DNA of 64,000 nucleotides, from NCBI GenBank assembly GCA_025738555.1, contig JAOVFP010000001.1, forward strand, positions 5,208,001-5,272,000, written 5' to 3'. The translations under genes were made by a program, and so were the position numbers. The notes below the pieces were generated by a model that saw only the letters and a list, made by a program, of their open reading frames with translations, did not search any database and was not told where the DNA came from. Positions within the stretch are counted from its first letter, which is position 1. Each line of letters opens with the position of its first letter. This DNA comes from Cyathus striatus (taxonomy: Eukaryota > Basidiomycota > Agaricomycetes > Agaricales > Nidulariaceae). Shown here one piece after another: positions 58,115-64,000 of this stretch.

Positions 58115-60474
58115 ATGGATTTCATCACCTTTCTCGCAAATTTGATACTTCTGTCATTGTACAGGCTCTGCTACGCTACTCTTTTCCGGGGCATTGAAAA
58201 TCTTCCTCTGAATCCAAACTATGACTTCGTGATTATCGGAGGTACATACCCTCATCTTTCGCACCAATCTTACTAAGTCAGTATCGTTGAAGGAGGAACA
58301 GCCGGAGCCATCCTTGCAAATCGTCTGACAGAAACACGGGAATTCAGTATCTTGCTTATCGAAGCTGGCGCTACGTAATTATAGCTCTTCAGGATACTCG
58401 GTGCATTGGTCTGAATGATAAACAACAGAAACGAGGGTGTTCTAGATGCAGAAGTACCGTGGCTTGCACTTAATCTGCGTGGTACACAGTACGACTGGAA
58501 CTTCACGACATCATCTCAGTTGGGTCTAAACAATCGCTCACTTCCGTATAACAGAGGACACATCCTTGGGGGTAGCAGCACTTTTAGTGAGAATCGTCCA
58601 CATACATTGAGATAGTTTTGCGCTAAACGTATTTCAGATGGGTTGTTCTACACGCGTGGGTCTTCGTCTGATTACGATAAATTTGCGGCTATCACCGGAG
58701 ATGAGGGTTGGTCATGGGAGCAAATGCTGCCTTACATTCTCAAGGTATGTCTGAATTTTGAAGCCACCATTAAAACATGTTCTAAAACCATCTTTGACAT
58801 TAGAATGAGAGATGGTTACCACCGGCTGATCATCATGACACAGCTGGCCAATATGACCCCCGCTATCATAATAGATTCGGCATGACCCCAGTCAGCCTTC
58901 CAGGATTTCCGCAACCTATTGATAACAAAATTATGCAAACGACTAAAGACATGCATCAAATCTTCCCATTTAATGTTGATATGAACTCTGGAAATCCTAT
59001 TGGCGTTTGTAAGGCTTTTCTAATAACTATCTTTTGCCAAAGTTAAAGTGACATTCAAAGCATGGCTGCAGGGTAATATTGGAAATGGGGTTCGTAGCAG
59101 TTCTGCGACTGCATATCTCTCCCCGAAATACATCGAGCGACCAAATTTACATGTCTTGGTCAACACCAGGGTGACTCGTGTTTTACCCACTGAGGCAAAT
59201 GACTTTACGATTCGTACGGTTGAAATTCTTGCAGGTGAATATTTCCCCGGGTGAAATGCATGCGATTAGTATTACCATTTTCACTTCTATAGGCAAGAAT
59301 CCTGTAAGGATAACAGCAAACAAAGAGCTCATTCTGTCTGCGGGAACGATTGGTACACCTCAGATCCTGTTAAGTTCTGGGATCGGAGACCGAGCAGAGT
59401 TAAAGGCTGTAGGAATTGAACCTTTATATCATCTTCCGGATGTTGGGAAAAACCTAAGTGATCAATTATTGACGGGAATTTCCTGGACTGTTAACACTAC
59501 GGATACGACTGATAAGTATGTTCTCAATTGAATGATATACAATAATAGCTAAGAAATTGTGACCATCTTTTAATCTAGCCTTGTAACCAATTCTACTCTG
59601 TTGAATGATGCGCTTGTGCAATGGAATGCATCTCACACTGGTCCACTGGTTGATATTTTTGGCGGAATCAACACGGTTGGATTTCTTAGGATCCCAGACA
59701 ACTCTTCTATATTTGAAGAATTCCAAGACACGGCATCTGGTCCTAACGCAGCTCATTACGAGTTAATTCCCGCTGTAAGTATTAATTTCTCAGTATCAAT
59801 TAAGTCATCAGCTAACAATCATAGAATGGGGGGAATCCCACCGCCGGTCTTAACCCTGGACATTTTTTTACTGTGGGGTTTGCGCTTGTATCGCCTGCTT
59901 CCCGTAAGTTGATCAGTCAATAATGCTTCGGTGCTCTTTCGCATTCATAACCAACAAAATTTGCATGTATAGGTGGATCAGTTACAATTCGATCCAATAA
60001 TCCACTTGATCCACCTGTTATTGATCCTGGTTTCTTAACTTCGAAATTTGACTTTTTTGTTATGCGCCATGCAATAAAAACTGCAGTGACCTTTACATCT
60101 GCACCTGCATGGCAGGGCTATGTTTTACAACCTTCGGGACCATTTCAAAATGTTTCTCTGGACGATGATGATATGCTAGACGAATTTCTTCGTAACACTG
60201 GTCACTCAGCTTATCATCCTGTAGGGACTGCAGCGATGTCAGCAAAAGGGGCTACCCATGGTGTAGTTGACCCGGATTTACGAGTCAAAGGTATTAGAGG
60301 GTTAAGGATTGTTGATGTATCTATAATGGTGATTTTTGCAATTATTTGTTTCTCATAAAATCTTGCTGACAAGCCCTGCTGCGAAAGCCATTCCCAATTT
60401 GTGGCCATACGGAGACACCGACATATGCATTTGCTGAACGTGCAGCAAATTTGATTCAAAATACATGGACGTAG
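58115..60474 (+). CDS. GMC oxidoreductase, aryl-alcohol-oxidase-like, secreted
   Basis: Eleven exons join in phase from ATG 58115 to TAG 60472-60474, about 600 aa. The start MDFITFLANLILLSLYRLCYA is a signal peptide. The FAD-binding motif YDFVIIGGGTAGAILANRL is made by splicing exons 1 and 2. The GMC signature HILGGSSTFNGLFYTRG joins exons 3 and 4, and LILSAGTIGTPQILLSSGIG is the second signature. The catalytic pair is His in SAYHPVGTAAM and His in ICGHTETPTY, the latter reached by a 59-nt last intron. The end AERAANLIQNTW is typical. Such enzymes oxidise aromatic or other alcohols and release hydrogen peroxide for ligninolysis. Whether it is an aryl-alcohol oxidase or another GMC subtype cannot be settled here. 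It follows an AA12-like gene and a GST on the same strand. Confidence 0.9.
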
Positions 60475-60554
60475 ACCTGAAAATGAAGTCTAGGTAGCTC
60501 AAATATGAATTTACTCGATAGTTAGGTATAGTATGCTTCCAAGTATGAAAACTG

Positions 60555-62366
60555 TCAATAAGACAAACTGCTGTCATATAACTCCGAGTCGTCTTCTTCA
60601 ACCTCTGAGTAGTCATCTGAACACACCGAAGAATCGTCTGAATGAATTTCTGCCCATGCCAACACATCTTCCTCCTTCAACTTTATCTCAACCTCCACCT
60701 TTATTCCCAATTCTTTTCCAAGATTTTCCAGATGTTTAAATGCCAATGCGAGTTCTATGTACACCGGTTGAATAACATCAACAGCTGTCAATTTGATAAA
60801 TAATAGAGGAAGTGGCATAGAAATTTGACTATTATTCCTCGTAGGGCTCGACTTTGGGGATCTAGGACGCATGAACTCTTCTGCAGACTCAAAGATGTAA
60901 CTATCCACTACGTCAGATAGATGAAGCGTCAACTGGAAGCTCTGCAACGAAGGAAGCAGTTGTGAATGTTTCAACTCTGGATTCCATATAAGCGCCTTCA
61001 AGGAGTCCGTATCCGAACTGGAGTTGATGTCAAAGATAAGAAGCTCCTTAGCATCACGTACATGTTCGAGTGCATTGAGGAGGAAGTAGTCCCGGTCTTC
61101 GGTGCCAATTGCTTCACAACAATTCCAGCTTCAGATCGTCCCATCATACCAGAAAGATCGTCTAAATCTCTGCTGGATTCCATCATTCGGATGTTGGCAA
61201 TTTTTGGCACACAAAGAACAGAAAAGATTTCAGACCTATCGTCGTAAGCACAAATCTCAAGGGTGTGTAAGGATGGAAGCGTTATAATCTGGATTGAATG
61301 TGGTACCAAACGTTCACTGTTGCATATCGCCAATTCTTCTAGGAAGGTCATCGAGCGCAACGCTGAAATAAATATTGTTCCAGGGCGTTGGGCTGTTACG
61401 TGCATTGTAAGCTTCCTCAGACTGATCCGGGGGGATTCCTTGATATCACTGACATGGGTGCAGTGAACGACGAGCTCTTGAAGCCTTGTTGCACCCCGGA
61501 AGAGTTGTAAAGGGCAAGCCTGACTTGAGTTAGAATGCAAAGTAAGTTTGCGAAGTTGTGCAAGTCCCTGTCGTCGGACTGCATTATTCATAGGAGCCTG
61601 TTTTGCCGCCTTCCCTTTGATAAAGCGTGTGTCCATCGAAAGAGATGCCCAGCGACCTGTATGTTTTGCAATATCATTAATTGCTGAAATAGGAAATTTT
61701 CTATATTGAAACGTAGGCAGGATAGAGATCGAAAGTGGACTCTTTCCCGAGAGTTTGAGGCAAATCTGAATGCGAAGCGAGATAGCAGCCGGCTTTATCT
61801 GAATCACATCCACATAAAAAGTACTCCAAAATGACGGAACGCCCTTAATTATGTCGCGCCATCTAGTGCAGAACACGCCATAGATCCCAAATGCCACGTA
61901 GCATGCCGATGTCGATACCATCTTCCCCAATAACATATGCAAATATTTCACCAAGAAGCTCATCTGGAAGCCTCCGCATAGGGGATATTAAGGTATGGTG
62001 GAATATCTTAAATGTGCGAATATTGGTTAATTGAGATTGTAGTTGGGACAGCTCAGCTTCGAGTGTCTGAATGATTGTTTCGCTGGAAGACACAAGGTTT
62101 TGTATTATAGAGCGGTCTGAAGGATTTGGGACATAGCGCGAACAAGCGAGGGATGCGGAAGCTGACATAGAAGGGATTTTGCTGAGTATTCCTGTCAAAG
62201 TGCTACATTTCGTGCATGCAGGCGGAAAGCTTCCATATGACAGTACGAGTAAATGCAAGTACACTTTCGATACGATGTCGAATTTAAACTCACTTGAAGC
62301 TAGAAATCTCGTTGGTAGGTGTTTCCATAGTGTGAAAAGTGAAGATAGTTTCAATTTCAATTTCAA
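60555..62366 (-). pseudogene. Third F-box/LRR-type paralog, two frameshifts
   Basis: The order matches the other two copies: C-T-K-C motif, LEAELSQLQSQL coiled coil, F-box LPDELLGEIFAYV, GIWDLWRV, leucine-rich segments (LPSLHTLEI, LPSLQSFQL) and an acidic tail (DDYSEVEEDDSELY). Two breaks are visible. Near 61871 one extra base (plus-strand G) moves the frame inside RVC-TRWRD, so the first frame stops at 61863. Between about 61095 and 61125 the frame moves again: upstream it reads GIVVKQL, and downstream the homologous frame continues EDRDYFLLNALEHVRDAKEL to the stop at 60555. A clean N-terminal start is not obvious; the first ATG at 62366 sits in a low-complexity leader. Its stop lies 81 bp from the GMC stop, convergent. 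Confidence 0.78.
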
Positions 62367-64000
62367 GGAAGTTTTAGGAGCACCGTGCGAGTTTGATTCA
62401 GATCAAAGCGCCGTGGCGTTTTTATTTTCAACACTAATGAAATGGTCATGTGATCGAGTCACTGCCAGCTAAGTACTTAGTAGGTTCAGCTGAATCCAGA
62501 TTGATACCGAATTGATAGCACAGTGATACTTATGCACATACTACCATGGGCCAATAGATACTTACTAGATGTCAACAGATACCTAGTACCAAATACTAAA
62601 TTTAAATTCAATTACTTACTTGTCACATACGTAGCGGAATTTGAACTTGATTCGAAACGAAACAGGATCAGTGTTAAAAGCCCACTGGTACTTATGCGTA
62701 ATACTAGTGCCACAGTTCAATAACTTATCAATATAAGTATATTCGAGGTGGTTGCACACATTTGGCATGACATATGCTGAATTCAAGTTCAAAATGTATT
62801 TCAGTTGCAGTTAACAATGTGTAAAATTGAAGAAATCGATGGATAATTATGACATTGCGTACACTCAGGGATTACAACCCAAGATCATTATTAAAAAGTG
62901 TTCGCTAGTCCCTATAAATTAAGCTATATGCCGTCAAGATGCGAAGCTTGTAGAAAACCTAGATAACGTCACTAGGTAACAGTAAGTAAAAGTACAAAGT
63001 ATAGAAATATATGAGAACTCACCTCAGCGTTGGAACAACGGCTGGGGTGTACACATTACAGTACATGGTTTATATACACATTGAGTCCTTTACTTCGCAA
63101 TAACGGAGTAAACTACATAAAGGGGAAAGCGTATGGCTAAGAGCGTGCTGTACAGTACAGTAGCAGTATAACACAAGTAAGTATTAGTACAGAACAAGAG
63201 CGGCATAGTGAAACTGAAATGATACAATATATACAATATATTACCTTGCTGCGTATGACCATGGTGGCTGCTGAGTGAATTGAAGTGAGCGCGATCCAAG
63301 AGAATAACGGAGCGGACACGAAATCAAGGGTGTTTGCATAATTCAACAAAGCTGTCTGTAGCTATTCCTACTAACTTGTGGGCGCACAGTGCGAAGAAAT
63401 GAATGTGTTTTTCACTGCAAAGCATAAGTATACAAGTTTCGAACCACATGCCACCTTAGCCTTCCCAGTTATATGCTTGCTATTGAGGTAAAGCGAGGCC
63501 AGGCCTACAGAGGAGGTGAGATAGTAGTGGACGTTTGGTAAAAATATTTTGCTTTTAACCAAAAACTTCTAGGAAGTATTACTCAACTTCCAAAAATGAA
63601 TATGCTACACTCTAATAATCAATGACAAGGTGTATGATAAGTTTTGAATCCAAGTGCCACTCCAGCAAAGCAATAAAATCGGAAACCAACCGCTCTGAAC
63701 TCTGAACACACTATGGTGCACGGTTTCGAACCCAAGGACCACCTTAGCTGGCATCGGATCTTGGGATATCCAGGGAATGGGTAACGTTGACCACGATCAA
63801 GGTCACACGTGTTTAAGAAAAACAAGAGTAAAAAACAACACTTCGGAAAATGAATTATAGCAGATCCTTGCCACGGCGCATACCAGGTTATGAACTAAAG
63901 TACCACCCTTAAAAGACATCGATCAGCCCTTTATGTTAGAATATATACATCGAGTCAAGCTTCAAGAGCGACATTAGAAGTTTATATACGTGAAGAACTA
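62367..64000. other. AT-rich intergenic region with degenerate B-box-like words
   Basis: No gene supported. Four spaced copies of a degenerate word like GTTTCGAACCCAAGGACCAC lie near 63435, 63640, 63723 and 63886. They could be tRNA-derived SINE remnants or a diverged tandem repeat. Confidence 0.4.

Noticed and set aside
54205..60474. Secondary-metabolite cluster
   Set aside because: No synthase, terpene cyclase, NRPS, P450 or transporter; only oxidative and detoxification enzymes.

Overview
This window comes from a filamentous fungus, most likely a mushroom-forming basidiomycete (Agaricomycetes). The genes are dense and cut by many phase-consistent GT..AG introns of about 43-70 bp. The gene content fits too: F-box paralogs with leucine-rich C-termini, an EthD-type protein, a GMC alcohol oxidase, an AA12-like secreted quinoprotein, an etherase-like GST, and a Helitron. 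I rebuilt exon structures by hand from splice signals, codon phase and family motifs; no search was run.

Left part (1-27 kb). A partial APH-like phosphotransferase (1-521, -) is followed by two F-box paralogs lying tail to tail: a frameshifted copy (+, to 3302) and an intact 580-aa copy (-, 3517-5259). Next come an 11-exon F-box/WD-repeat protein (5739-9597, -), a four-TM protein (10841-11671, +), a 30-exon, 2024-aa BEACH/WD40 protein of the Bph1/LYST type (12060-19643, -), an EthD-domain protein (19840-20612, -), a mitochondrial dicarboxylate carrier (21060-22651, -), a secreted pepsin-like protease (24102-26225, -) and an intron-bearing tRNA-Leu(AAG).

Mobile block (27339-36417). Two Helitrons lie head to tail on the minus strand and abut with no base between them. 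The left one (27339-34208) carries a Rep/helicase gene broken by three single-base deletions. The right one (34209-36417) has no such gene and carries 30 copies of a 22-bp hairpin minisatellite. Both share a 5' end starting TCTAAATAG and a 3' end of hairpin plus CTTG. The whole block sits between a host A and a host T, the expected Helitron target.

Right part (36.4-64 kb). This holds a TMEM184/Ost-alpha membrane protein (36912-39703, +), a Prx5-type peroxiredoxin with a 16-nt microexon (40007-40813, -), an orphan ORF resembling the N-terminal domain of fungal MAPKKKs (43031-43465, +), a four-exon 89-aa acidic protein (44683-45190, -), a gene-poor 4-kb stretch with a 654-bp TA-flanked MITE, and transaldolase (49195-50577, -). 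After another 3.6-kb gene-poor stretch come three + strand genes of oxidative or detoxifying type: GST, AA12-like quinoprotein and GMC oxidoreductase, with a tRNA-Gln(TTG) among them. A third, frameshifted F-box paralog (60555-62366, -) closes the coding part.

The oxidoreductases, GST, peroxiredoxin and secreted protease suit a wood- or litter-decaying lifestyle. Several reading-frame breaks are single-base changes, many in short homopolymers, so recent gene decay and consensus sequence error must be separated before these genes are called dead.
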